This document shows, in pieces, positions 33,981 to 42,502 of a DNA stretch of 50,632 nt. The position numbers and the translations under genes were made by a program. Origin of the DNA: Desulfatitalea sp. BRH_c12. GTDB taxonomy: Bacteria; Desulfobacterota; Desulfobacteria; Desulfobacterales; Desulfosarcinaceae. The notes under the pieces were generated by a model. The model made no database searches. It had not been told where the DNA came from and worked only from the letters and a program-made list of their open reading frames with translations. Location: NCBI GenBank assembly GCA_000961655.1, contig LADR01000058.1, positions 1 to 50,632 of the forward strand, given 5' to 3'. The first letter of the stretch is position 1, and each line of letters begins with the position of its first letter.

Positions 33981-36869
33981 ATGACAAATGAAGCGCCTTT
34001 ATATAATAGCAGAATTTTTCAGACCTATCTTGATTATCTGCGCATCTACCATCCTGACTGCGATATACAGGAAATTTGCGATCAATCCGGTATGGCGGCG
34101 GAAGAGGTAGCCGACTCGGCTCATTGGTTTACCCAGCAGCAGGCCGACCGCTTTCATGATACTTTGATTGCCAAAACCGGTGACAAAGATATTTCAAGGA
34201 AAGCCGGACGTTTCAGCGCCTCGTCTACAGGCCTGACCCTTATAAAACAATATATATCGGGGCTGCTCAACACCGAAACCGCTTTTATGGCCATGGCCAA
34301 ACTCTTTCCTTTGATGACAAGGGCCTCTACGGTTGAGGTAATCAAAATTGGACCTGGCAAGTTTGAGATAATCGCCACCCCCGTCTCCGATGTCGAAGAA
34401 AAACCCTATCAGTGTGAAAACCGCCTGGGCATTATCGAGGCACTGCCGAAGCTGTTTACAAACCTTTATGGCCACATCGAGCACCCAGCCTGCCTTCATA
34501 AGGGTGACGGGGCCTGCCGCTATATTGTTTCGTGGGACAATCCTGTTTCCACGGCCATTCGATTGCTGCGCAACTATTCATTGATATGCTCTTTGTTGCT
34601 TGCGCCAATCCTTTACTTCTTTATGTCCGGGTTTTCCTTTCTTCTCCTGTCGGTTTTCTTATTATGCCTCAATGCAGGCCTGGGGTTCGGCTATAGCCAT
34701 CTGAAAATCAAGGAGCTTGAAAAAATCATTGAAAGCAGCCGCACTACAGCTGAAAAGCGTATCGAAAACGCCAATATCGATTATAACAATTCCCTGCTGG
34801 TCCAAGAGGTCGGTCAGGCGACGGCCGCAATTCTCAACATAGATGATTTGATGCGCAAAATTACTACTTTGATGGAACAGCGTCTTGATTTTGACCGCAG
34901 CCTTATCATGCTCGCCAACGAAAACGGCACCCAGCTGGTTTATGCCGCCGGCTTCGGATATTCGCAGGAGGAAAATCAATATCTGCAAGAAACCGTTTTC
35001 CATCTGGACAATCAGAACTCAAAGGGATTTTTTGTCCGGGCTTTTCTGGACCGCCAAACCGTCATAATCAAAAATGCCGATGAAATAGCGGATGTCCTTT
35101 CGGCCAATAGCCGCAAACTTCTGGAAGCTTTCCGTGTCCGATCCCTGTTATGCATACCGATCTTATACAAGGATGCCTCCTTGGGCATCCTGGCTGTGGA
35201 CAACGTGACCTCCAAAGCGCCCTTCAAAAAGAGCGACATCAATCTTTTACAGGGCATCGCATCCCATATCGCTATCAGTATCAACAATGCGCGATCCTTT
35301 AAGACATTGCAGGAAATCGGGAACAGATATCGCCAGACCCTTGAGAGCATCGAAGAGGGTTATTTTGAAGTCGACCTGGACGGGCGAGTCACTTTCGTCA
35401 ACAAAGCGTTTTGTCAGCTGATCGGTCTGCCCCTCGACCGGCTTCCGGAATACACCTTCGAACGCTACTTTGTGCCGGAATCGGCCATGCGTCTGGATCG
35501 GTTGTTCGAGCAGATGCGCGCCTGCGGAGAATCGGTTCATTTTGCGCAACTTGAACTATCCTTCAACAATGGTACAACCCTTCCCGTGGATCTTTCCGCC
35601 TCGTTGATTGTGGACCACAACAGCCAGGCCGTGGGCTTTCGGGGGTTGCTGCGCGATGCAAGGGACCGCTTAAACCTGGAAAATGAGCGCAGGGAACTTG
35701 AAAAAAAGTTACTGCACTCGCAGAAAATGGAATCTTTAGGCCTGCTGGCCGGCGGCATTGCCCATAATTTTAATAACTGGCTCGGTGGCATACTGGGCAA
35801 CGTGGGCATGATCCGTCTATCTGTCGAAGGCCAGACAAAAGTGATAGAGCGGATTGCCAAGATAGAAAACATCATCGACAATGCCGCCAAGATGACACAC
35901 CAGCTGCTCGGCTACGCCCGCGGCGGCAACTACGAAAAAAAACATATCAACCTGAACACGATCATCCAGGAGGTTTCGGAAACTTTTGCGGCAGCCAGAA
36001 AGGATGTTGCTATCCAGCTATCCCTCGCCCCTGACCTGAGGACCGTTAAAGTTGATAAAAGCCAGATCGAACAGGTGTTGTGGAATTTGTATGTCAATGC
36101 GGCAGATGCCATGCCCGAAGGCGGCACTTTCACTATCAGGACAGCCAATGCAAACTTTGCGAAAGTAAAAAAGGGGCGCTTACATGACATCGCTCCCGGC
36201 AAATACGTGATGCTCAACTGCACGGATAACGGAACCGGTATCTCGCCCGAACACTTAGACAAAATCTTCGAACCGTTTTTCACCACAAAGAAAAGCAAAG
36301 GCACGGGGCTCGGTCTGGCCTCATGCTTTGGCATCGTCAAATCCCACAAGGGCTATATCGAGGCCTCCTCTCAAAAAGGCACTGGCAGCACCTTCACCAT
36401 CTATCTGCCTGAAGCTGGTGTTTTACAGGATTTCAATGAAGAGCACCTGTCGTCTACCCAAAAAGGCCATGGCACTATATTGATCGTGGATGATGAACAA
36501 ATGTTGCGCGAACCCATCGAGAGACTTCTGAGTAGCCTTGGATACAGTGTGCTTTGTGCGGCAAGCGGTGAAGAGGCATTGGAAAAATATGCAGATCATC
36601 TGGATGCCATCGATATTTTTATCATCGACATGATCATGCCCGGAATGGGTGGTGGTGAACTGCACACCCGCATTACAAAACTTAAACCGGACGCAAAAAC
36701 AATACTGTGCAGCGGATACGCAATGAACCAGCGTATTCAGGAGATAATGGATCGAGGTTGCACCTCATTTTTACAAAAACCTTTCAACCTGGCTAAATTG
36801 TCGGAAACAATAAAGAACATTTCGAACGACGAAAAACTAACAGCAGAACGCAGCATCGCTGTGATTTGA
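33981..36869 (+). CDS. Hybrid histidine kinase (unknown N-terminal domain-TM-GAF-PAS-HK-REC)
   Basis: A 962-residue protein. Residues 1-190 form a domain of unknown class (FQTYLDYLRIYHPDCDIQEI, WFTQQQADRFHD, HPACLHKGDGACRYIVSW), reminiscent of V4R/heme-NO-type sensor regions but not assignable. Two hydrophobic helices lie at about 198-240. A GAF domain (about 270-440), a PAS domain (about 450-565), the kinase core (GLLAGGIAHNFNNWLGGILG; LWNLYVNAADAMPEGG; CTDNGTGI; KGTGLGLASCFGIV) and a C-terminal receiver domain (ILIVDDEQMLREP, Asp in IIDMIMPGMGG, Lys in LQKPFN) follow. The ATG at 33981 has a weak site upstream. Confidence 0.88.
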   Translation: MTNEAPLYNSRIFQTYLDYLRIYHPDCDIQEICDQSGMAAEEVADSAHWFTQQQADRFHDTLIAKTGDKDISRKAGRFSASSTGLTLIKQYISGLLNTETAFMAMAKLFPLMTRASTVEVIKIGPGKFEIIATPVSDVEEKPYQCENRLGIIEALPKLFTNLYGHIEHPACLHKGDGACRYIVSWDNPVSTAIRLLRNYSLICSLLLAPILYFFMSGFSFLLLSVFLLCLNAGLGFGYSHLKIKELEKIIESSRTTAEKRIENANIDYNNSLLVQEVGQATAAILNIDDLMRKITTLMEQRLDFDRSLIMLANENGTQLVYAAGFGYSQEENQYLQETVFHLDNQNSKGFFVRAFLDRQTVIIKNADEIADVLSANSRKLLEAFRVRSLLCIPILYKDASLGILAVDNVTSKAPFKKSDINLLQGIASHIAISINNARSFKTLQEIGNRYRQTLESIEEGYFEVDLDGRVTFVNKAFCQLIGLPLDRLPEYTFERYFVPESAMRLDRLFEQMRACGESVHFAQLELSFNNGTTLPVDLSASLIVDHNSQAVGFRGLLRDARDRLNLENERRELEKKLLHSQKMESLGLLAGGIAHNFNNWLGGILGNVGMIRLSVEGQTKVIERIAKIENIIDNAAKMTHQLLGYARGGNYEKKHINLNTIIQEVSETFAAARKDVAIQLSLAPDLRTVKVDKSQIEQVLWNLYVNAADAMPEGGTFTIRTANANFAKVKKGRLHDIAPGKYVMLNCTDNGTGISPEHLDKIFEPFFTTKKSKGTGLGLASCFGIVKSHKGYIEASSQKGTGSTFTIYLPEAGVLQDFNEEHLSSTQKGHGTILIVDDEQMLREPIERLLSSLGYSVLCAASGEEALEKYADHLDAIDIFIIDMIMPGMGGGELHTRITKLKPDAKTILCSGYAMNQRIQEIMDRGCTSFLQKPFNLAKLSETIKNISNDEKLTAERSIAVI

Positions 36870-37210
36870 AAGATTCTAAGCTAATCACATCATACGAGAA
36901 AGACCCCTTTCGAATGGAGCTATCGCCTATGGTGCTGACCAAGGTTCAAGGGCTATGACTGTTGATCACAATGGTTCCCCAAAAAACACAGGCCAGGTGT
37001 AGACTGGTCAAATCCACCGTCATCCTATCCGTTTTCCCACAGCCGATCCAGCTGCAGCGGGCCTTCCTTTGCACTTGACGCAAAAACCGCTAATCACCAG
37101 ATCATCCCAGGATCTCTAAAAGAAGGGTGGCGAGACGATAACCATTTTGCACAATTAGAAGCTCAAAGGAGGATTCTCCATTAATCTGGCCCCAGAAAGG
37201 AGCAAAAACA
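36870..37210. other. Intergenic region before the acyl-CoA synthetase
   Basis: No gene was recognised. It should contain the synthetase promoter: TTGACG near 37076 could be a -35, but the -10 is unclear. Two purine-rich sites (AAAGGAGGA at 37166, GAAAGGAGC at 37196) lie near the start codon. Confidence 0.4.
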
Positions 37211-38776
37211 ATGTATGTTCCCATGACGCCCAGTCGAATTCTAAAAAGAGCCGTAAAACTTTATTCCACAAAAACAGCCGTGGTGGATGGTGCTGTGAGA
37301 TTGACCTACGCTGATGTTCAGAAACGGGTGTGGCATGTTTATCATGCCGTGGAAAAGGCAGGTCTGACTTTCGATGGACGTGTAGCGGTTCTAGATTATA
37401 ACACCTACCGCTATTTCGAACTCTATTTCGGCATGTCGCTAACGCATCACACTTTGTTGCCTCTCAACATCCGTCTGTCACCTGCCGAATACACCTACAT
37501 TTTAAACGATTCCGAAGCCGAAGCGATCATTTTTCATGCAGATTTCAAACCCGTGCTGGAAAAAATCCGCCCCGATCTTCACTCAGTCAAATATTTTTAT
37601 GTCGCCGAAGGTGCCGCTGACGTGGACTGGATCACGGATACTTATGAAAACCTCATCGATAATGCTTCGAGTGAACCTGTGGAAGCAACCGTGGATGACG
37701 AAAACGCTTTGTTGAATCTGTATTACACCAGTGGCACGACCGGCAAACCTAAAGGGGTAATGCTCACGCACCGCAATATCTACGCCAATGCCATGACCAC
37801 GATTGTTGCATTTAAGCTTGAGGACCGCACGGTGTGGCATCACATCGCCCCGTTATTCCATTTGGCCGATGCCTTTTTTATCTGGTCGGTGACGTATCAG
37901 GGCGGACGGCATGTCATGCAGCGCCAGTTTGTTCCTCAGAATGTGCTGGAAACAATCCAATCCGAGGGTATTACCGCTGCCATGATGGTTCCCACAATGA
38001 TCAATTTTCTACTGAACGTGCCTGACCTTGAACGTTATGATTTGTCATCTCTGCAGTGGGTCATGGTCGGCGGTGCGCCCATGTCACCCGCCAATGCGCA
38101 ACGCATGATGAAAAGCCTGGGATGCCGGTACCTATCGGGGTACGGCCTCACCGAAACCTGCCCGCTGCTGACGGTCGGCAATATCAAGGATACCTTGTTG
38201 CACCTTCCCGAAGAAGATCAGATGAAGTATCTCACACGCACGGGTCTGGAGGTCCCGGGTGTGGATTTGAAAGTGGTCGATATCTCAGGCAAAGAAATCC
38301 CTTGGGACGGCCAGAGTGTTGGGGAAATTATCGTGCGTGGCGACAATGTGATGAAAGGCTATTGGAAGCTTCCCAATGAAACCGCCGGGGCCATACGCGA
38401 TGGGTATTTTTATACCGGAGATTTGGCGACGGTGGATGAAGAAGGCTATGTTCTCATTGTCGATCGGGCTAAAGACATTATCATCAGCGGGGGTGAAAAT
38501 ATTTCTTCGGTGGAGATCGAAAATGTCCTTTACATGCATCCCGCTGTATTGGAGTGCGCCGTAATTGCCATACCAGACGCAAAATGGGGCGAGATTCCCA
38601 AAGCGATCGTCGCTTTGAAACCGGACAGCAGCATCACGGAAGAAGAATTAGTCATTTTTGCCCGCGAGCGTTTGGCCGGATTTAAAACACCCAAGGCTAT
38701 CCTGTTTGTAAAAGAATTGCCCAAAACGGGATCAGGCAAAATTCTAAAAACAGAACTGCGCGCGCGTTATCGATAG
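37211..38776 (+). CDS. AMP-forming acyl-CoA synthetase (fatty-acid CoA ligase family)
   Basis: A 521-residue ANL-superfamily enzyme, which adenylates a carboxylic acid and transfers it to CoA. Motifs: the P-loop YYTSGTTGKPKGVMLTHRN, GYGLTETCP, YTGDLATVDEEGYVLIVDR, the hinge RAKDIIISGGENISSVEIE and the catalytic C-terminal Lys in PKTGSGKILKTELR. The start follows GAAAGGAGCAAAAACA. The full length and intact motifs suggest activity on medium- or long-chain fatty or aromatic acids; the chain length cannot be told. It is followed by a small NTF2-like gene on the same strand 119 bases later. Confidence 0.92.
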   Translation: MYVPMTPSRILKRAVKLYSTKTAVVDGAVRLTYADVQKRVWHVYHAVEKAGLTFDGRVAVLDYNTYRYFELYFGMSLTHHTLLPLNIRLSPAEYTYILNDSEAEAIIFHADFKPVLEKIRPDLHSVKYFYVAEGAADVDWITDTYENLIDNASSEPVEATVDDENALLNLYYTSGTTGKPKGVMLTHRNIYANAMTTIVAFKLEDRTVWHHIAPLFHLADAFFIWSVTYQGGRHVMQRQFVPQNVLETIQSEGITAAMMVPTMINFLLNVPDLERYDLSSLQWVMVGGAPMSPANAQRMMKSLGCRYLSGYGLTETCPLLTVGNIKDTLLHLPEEDQMKYLTRTGLEVPGVDLKVVDISGKEIPWDGQSVGEIIVRGDNVMKGYWKLPNETAGAIRDGYFYTGDLATVDEEGYVLIVDRAKDIIISGGENISSVEIENVLYMHPAVLECAVIAIPDAKWGEIPKAIVALKPDSSITEEELVIFARERLAGFKTPKAILFVKELPKTGSGKILKTELRARYR

Positions 38777-38895
38777 CTTCGTACCGGATAAGTTTAACCC
38801 TGCAAATGGAGGGCACTTTCAGTCGTTCAAGGGCGAACGAAGACCACTGGAACTCGAATCTTGACTAAAACTCTCCTATATAAAGGATGTAAAAA

Positions 38896-39279
38896 ATGAT
38901 TGAGAACACGATGAAGGCATGGCATCAGTTGGTAGCATCGAAGGACGAGGCGGGGCTGGATGATATTCTTGCCGACGATGTGGTTTTTCACTCTCCAGTG
39001 GTACACACGCCGCAAGAGGGCAAACCGATCACCAAATTATATCTGACTGCGGCGATGCATGTGCTCAATAACACCAGTTTCAAGTATGTGAGAGAGATTG
39101 TGTCCGGCAACCATGCGGTGCTTGAATTCCTTACGGAAATTGACGGAATCACCGTTAATGGCGTGGACATGATCACCTGTGGCGACGACGGCAGGATTAC
39201 CGATTTCAAAGTGATGCTTCGGCCGCTTAAAGCCATTAACTTGATTCACCGCATGATGGGCGAAATGTTGCAGAAATAA
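38896..39279 (+). CDS. NTF2-like/SnoaL-type small protein
   Basis: A 127-residue protein with the fold pattern of the NTF2/SnoaL family: an N-terminal helix (MIENTMKAWHQLVASKDEAG), LDDILADDVVFHSPVV, VLEFLTEIDGITVNGVDMIT and GRITDFKVMLRPLKAI. Members bind small hydrophobic ligands in a cone-shaped pocket and may be isomerases, hydratases or binding proteins. AAAGGATGTAAAAA precedes the ATG. The place after the acyl-CoA synthetase suggests a related lipid or acid role (inference). Confidence 0.78.
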   Translation: MIENTMKAWHQLVASKDEAGLDDILADDVVFHSPVVHTPQEGKPITKLYLTAAMHVLNNTSFKYVREIVSGNHAVLEFLTEIDGITVNGVDMITCGDDGRITDFKVMLRPLKAINLIHRMMGEMLQK

Positions 39280-39344
39280 AGTAAAAAAAAGAGGCATCGG
39301 TCAAGGTGTCCATCCTGACCCATGCCCAACTGGCGGTTATATAG

Positions 39345-39540
39345 GATCAGACTGGGAACATTTTCAGCCGTCTTTATCGTGCACGCAGTTGTGGAAATCC
39401 TCGCCCCCAAAAGGGCACTAAGGCTCCCAAGCCCCGGCGAAGGTTTGCCAATGATACTATCCTAGCACTTAATCCCTTATCGAATTTTTGCAGTTCCCCA
39501 TCTTGCCCGTTGGATTGGCCCTCTTTGCATCCGAACACAC
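39345..39540 (+). pseudogene. Degraded 5' fragment of a sterol-desaturase-family gene (duplicate of 46132-46330)
   Basis: About 196 bases match the start of the intact desaturase-like gene at 46094-46930 almost base for base, for example GCCGTCTTTATCGTGC, GCCCCCAAAAGGGCACT and CGTTGGATTGGCCCT. Several small indels and stops are present. It is a dead partial copy lying 6.8 kb upstream of its parent. Confidence 0.85.
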
Positions 39541-39725
39541 TGTCCCATTCCGGGACCTGCGGAAGTCAAGAACAAGGTGCCTATCTCATCGACGATGAGG
39601 CTCTTGGACCCCCAGAATACCATCTGATTAAAAAGTAGCGGCCCAACCTTCCATTAAATTGAAAAAGTTCCTATTTTTTCAAACACCAGTGGTGCCTTCT
39701 CGTTGGGAAGGGAAAGGAGATCAAT
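39541..39725. other. Leader of the selenoprotein methyltransferase gene, with an inverted repeat
   Basis: TTGAAAAA (39659-39666) and TTTTTTCAA (39674-39682) form a hairpin of 8 bp with a 7-base loop. It lies about 45 bases before the methyltransferase start and could be a terminator for upstream transcription or an operator. Confidence 0.45.
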
Positions 39726-40535
39726 ATGGATATCACACAAGCCATTACCAACATATCCAGCGATGTGCTGCGCCGCGCAATTAAAGCGGAATACGCACAA
39801 GTGGCGCTGAATCCTAATAAGGGCTATCATTTTCATACAGGACGCGAGGCGCTAACCCGAATAGGCTATGATCCGGAGTTGTACGCATCGCTGCCTGAAG
39901 AAAATATTGCCTCGTTTGCCGGTACCGGCAACCCATTTAGCTTTAGACCCATCCGTCAAGGCGATGTCGTGGTCGATGTCGGATCGGGTTCGGGATTCGA
40001 TTCCTTGATTGCCGCACGCTTGGTGGGTGCACAGGGGCGTGTGGTGGGCATAGACATGACCGCCGAGATGATTGAAAAGGCCCAGGCTGGGGCAAAGGCA
40101 ATGGGATTTACCCATGTCGCGTTCAGCCATGGCCTTGCAGATGACTTGCCGCTTCCGGATGACTTTGCCGATGTGATTATCAGCAATGGGGTGCTGAATT
40201 TAACGCCGGATAAAAATAAGACCTTGAAAGAGTGGGCACGCGTGCTCAATTGGGGTGGCCGTCTGTCCATCGGAGATATTGTCATTGAGAAGAAAATGCC
40301 CCAGGAGGCATTGGACGATATTTCATTGTGGACCGGCTGAATTGCCGGCGGTTTGCTGGAGGCAGACCTTTTGAAAACAGTGAACAGCGCGGGTTTTACA
40401 AAGGCTCAAATCATTCAGCATCATTCAATTTTCGAAGGCGTCCCCAATCCTTCGAGTGCACTTGAATTTGGAACAAAGGGGATCACTCTACGGGCTTTGA
40501 AAAATAGTTTTCCTGTGTTTGAACAAATGGCATAA
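39726..40535 (+). CDS. Selenocysteine-containing ArsM-like SAM methyltransferase
   Basis: A 269-residue protein if the in-frame TGA at 40338-40340 is read as Sec205; otherwise it would stop after WTG. The frame continues without a break with IAGGLLEADLLKTVNSAGF to a TAA at 40535. SAM motif I is VVVDVGSGSGFDSLIAA; VVGIDMTAEMIEKA and LNWGGRLSIGDIVI follow. The order and the (E/T)G-[C/U]-IAGxL motif fit the arsenite methyltransferase group, where the equivalent Cys binds As. The radical SAM fusion at 46967-50014 has Cys in this place (GECIAGAL). The protein has no Cys at all, so Sec205 is its only strong nucleophile. AAAGGAGATCAAT precedes the ATG. Arsenic is an inferred substrate; selenium or sulfur compounds are alternatives. 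Confidence 0.88.
40350..40368 (+). promoter_or_regulatory. SECIS-like hairpin of the methyltransferase gene
   Basis: GGTTTGC pairs with GCAGACC (7 bp with one U-G pair) around the loop TGGAG, starting 9 bases after the TGA at 40338. Position and G-containing loop fit bacterial SECIS elements read by SelB. Confidence 0.65.
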
Positions 40536-40548
40536 CAGTAGGCAGGTT

Positions 40549-40668
40549 TTACATGCCGCCATAAATCGGGCCGGTCGGAATGCCATGCACAAAGATCACG
40601 GGCGTGCCTTCCCCGGCCTCCTCCCAGCGCATGCGGGTGCCGTCAACTTCCAAAATTTTCGTTTCCAT
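40549..40668 (-). pseudogene. Truncated alpha/beta hydrolase N-terminus
   Basis: 39 residues start at 40668 behind GGAGGTGTTTTC with METKILEVDGTRMRWEEAGE and reach VIFVHGIPTGP, the oxyanion-hole strand of alpha/beta hydrolases. The frame then stops at 40549. The nucleophile elbow and all later parts are missing, so it is a dead 5' fragment with an intact ribosome-binding site. Confidence 0.7.
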
Positions 40669-40733
40669 GAAAACACCTCCCGTTTATTTGCCGGTGCGAC
40701 CAATTGTTTCGGCGACCTGCGCAAAATCGGGCC

Positions 40734-40835
40734 GCTGGCGACGTGCGCGATGCGAGCATCAAGCAAGTGGTCAGCGCAGCCGGCGAAGGCGGCACAGCGG
40801 CTCTTGAGATCCGGGAATTTCTTAAACGAACGTAG
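40734..40835 (+). pseudogene. C-terminal relic of a thioredoxin reductase gene
   Basis: The frame AGDVRDASIKQVVSAAGEGG then TAALEIREFLKRT and a stop matches the conserved end of thioredoxin reductases (AGDVR..QVVxAAGEG). No upstream part remains apart from a possible GDLRKI fragment near 40710. An intact thioredoxin reductase begins 250 bases downstream, so this looks like a dead partial paralogue. Confidence 0.65.
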
Positions 40836-40968
40836 GCAATTGACAGGCGTGGCGAAGATAAATGTGAAAATCAGCGTCATCATAGCTCAGAAAACCCTGT
40901 TCAACTTCACCTGACAAAAGTCGGAATACCGCCTTATATACAGCATTCTCCAGCGTGTAAAAATCCAA
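40836..40968. other. Short spacer between the relics and the operon promoter
   Basis: Nothing was recognised in these 133 bases. Confidence 0.4.
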
Positions 40969-41017
40969 TTGACAGAGAGCCCAACAACATATAAACGTAA
41001 ATTTATATGTTGTTGGG
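40969..41017 (+). promoter_or_regulatory. Promoter with a perfect palindromic operator over the -10 region
   Basis: TTGACA at 40969-40974 is a consensus -35; TATAAA at 40990-40995 (15-base spacer) or TAAACG at 40992-40997 (17-base spacer) can serve as -10. The -10 lies in a palindrome: CCCAACAACATATAAA (40980-40995), 6 bases, then its exact complement TTTATATGTTGTTGGG (41002-41017). It sits 66 bases before the thioredoxin reductase start, and the second gene of the operon encodes an ArsR-type repressor, its likely ligand. The palindrome has no T-run, so a terminator is unlikely. Confidence 0.7.
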
Positions 41018-41083
41018 CGTTGCCTTTTAAATGCCTTTGAAAACCTCATGACCACTCAGGTCGGAAACATGAGAAGGGACAGT

Positions 41084-42043
41084 ATGTCGAAAAACGAGAT
41101 GTACGATTTGATCATCGTAGGAGGCGGACCCGCGGGCTTATCCGCTGGGATCTATGCTATGCGCGCAGCGCTCAAAACCGTGTTGATCGAAAGCGGCGTC
41201 CCCGGCGGACAGGTGGCCATTACCAAGGAAGTGGAAAACTACCCTGGTTTTATAGAGATCGGCGGCTTCGATCTTTGTGAAAAATTCCTGCTGCATGCCA
41301 AACATTACGAACTCGAAATTTTAGAAAAGGAAGCCGTCGCAACAGACCCCGGGATTGAATACCACTCGGTACGCCTCGCCGATGGCACCCTTCTGAAAGC
41401 TCATGCGGTCATCCTGGCGGCAGGCGGCACGGCCCGAAAGCTGAACATACCTGGTGAAAACGAGCATTTCGGCAGTGGTGTGTCCTATTGCGCGACCTGC
41501 GACGGTTTCTTTTTTCGTGATAAAATCGTAGCGGTCGTCGGCGGGGGCGATACAGCTTTGGAAGATGCCCTTTATCTTTCCAAGATCACCCGCAAGGTCT
41601 ATCTCATTCACCGGCGGGAGGCCTTCCGGGGCAGTCGCATCCTTCAGCAGCGCGTATTTGCCGAACCCCGGATCGAAATCATTTACAATACGGTCGTCAC
41701 CGCGATCAATGGTGACGACAGCGGCGTCCGCGCCATCTCCCTGAAAGATACGCAAAGCGGCGCTCAGCGCGATATCGACACCGAAGGCGTTTTCATATTT
41801 GTCGGTTTTACGCCGAACAACACACTGGTTCCCGCCGGGATCAAGACCAATGGCACCGGCTATGTCATCACGGATGAAAAATGCGAGACCGATATTCCGG
41901 GTATTTTTGCCGTGGGCGACCTCCGGCAAAAATACGCCAACCAGATCGTTCTGGCCGCCGCGGATGGCTGCACGGCGGCCCTGGCGGCCGCGCACTATGT
42001 CGAAACCCGCAAAGACGCCCAGACGTGCCAAGCCGCGGGTTGA
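41084..42043 (+). CDS. trxB: Thioredoxin reductase family flavoprotein
   Basis: A 319-residue FAD/NAD(P)H enzyme. FAD motif: DLIIVGGGPAGLSAGIYAMR; redox pair CATC in VSYCATCDGFFFRDK; NAD(P) motif VAVVGGGDTALEDALYL with HRREAFRGS (the arginines suit NADPH); C-terminal FAD motif GIFAVGDLRQKYANQIVLAA. The start at 41084 has GAAGGGACAGT upstream; the frame is open 36 bases earlier. As first gene of the operon with several thioredoxin-like selenoproteins, it probably supplies them with electrons. The final residues DAQTCQAAG carry an extra Cys. Confidence 0.92.
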   Translation: MSKNEMYDLIIVGGGPAGLSAGIYAMRAALKTVLIESGVPGGQVAITKEVENYPGFIEIGGFDLCEKFLLHAKHYELEILEKEAVATDPGIEYHSVRLADGTLLKAHAVILAAGGTARKLNIPGENEHFGSGVSYCATCDGFFFRDKIVAVVGGGDTALEDALYLSKITRKVYLIHRREAFRGSRILQQRVFAEPRIEIIYNTVVTAINGDDSGVRAISLKDTQSGAQRDIDTEGVFIFVGFTPNNTLVPAGIKTNGTGYVITDEKCETDIPGIFAVGDLRQKYANQIVLAAADGCTAALAAAHYVETRKDAQTCQAAG

Positions 42044-42098
42044 ATTACAGGTGAAACCATCGACAGGGCATCGATCGCCATCCACAGAGTGTCTGATT

Positions 42099-42479
42099 AT
42101 GGGTAAAATGGAAATGAAATCATCACCGGACGACCCGGCAGTTCAAAACGATGGATTTTTGGCGCAATGCCGGTTGGATAACGACCATCTTCAAAGGGCC
42201 GCCTTCCTGGCCAAGAGCCTGTCGGACGGCAACCGTCTGAGGATATTGTTGCTCATCAGCGCAAGCAAGAAGTCGGTGTCCGCCATCGTCGAGGCATTGG
42301 ATCTGTCGCAACCGCTGGTGTCGCACCATCTGAAGGAGTTAAAACGCTCGCTGCTGGTCAAGGTGGAGCGCGAGGGGCCGTTTATCTACTATGAACTGGC
42401 GGATACGAGAATTCTGGATGTTTTACGAACCTTAGGCGAGGTGGCAACTGATCTTTTGTCCACACGAAGGACTTTTTAG
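42099..42479 (+). CDS. ArsR-family transcriptional repressor
   Basis: A 126-residue winged-helix protein: AAFLAKSLSDGNRLRILLLI, ASKKSVSAIVEALDLSQPLV, SHHLKELKRSLLVKVEREGP, FIYYELADTRILDVLRTLGE. ArsR/SmtB repressors release DNA on binding metals, metalloids or sulfur species. The classic ELCVCDL metal-binding motif in the recognition region is replaced by VSAIVEAL. A single Cys lies in the N-terminal extension (AQCRLDN), so sensing is atypical or uses thiol chemistry there. It lies 55 bases after trxB and 23 before the Sec/HTH gene. The palindrome at 40980-41017 is the probable operator. Confidence 0.88.
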   Translation: MGKMEMKSSPDDPAVQNDGFLAQCRLDNDHLQRAAFLAKSLSDGNRLRILLLISASKKSVSAIVEALDLSQPLVSHHLKELKRSLLVKVEREGPFIYYELADTRILDVLRTLGEVATDLLSTRRTF

Positions 42480-42502
42480 TACAAAGGAGGCAAACCAATC
42501 CT

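Noticed and set aside
33791-33991. 66-codon open frame overlapping the hybrid kinase start
   Set aside because: No recognisable product, and only a poor ribosome-binding site; more likely upstream leader.
40974-41023. Palindrome GCCCAAC..GTTGGGC as an integron attC site
   Set aside because: It has the terminal core sequences but is far too short and too perfect, lacks the spacer and unpaired bases of attC, and overlaps a consensus promoter.
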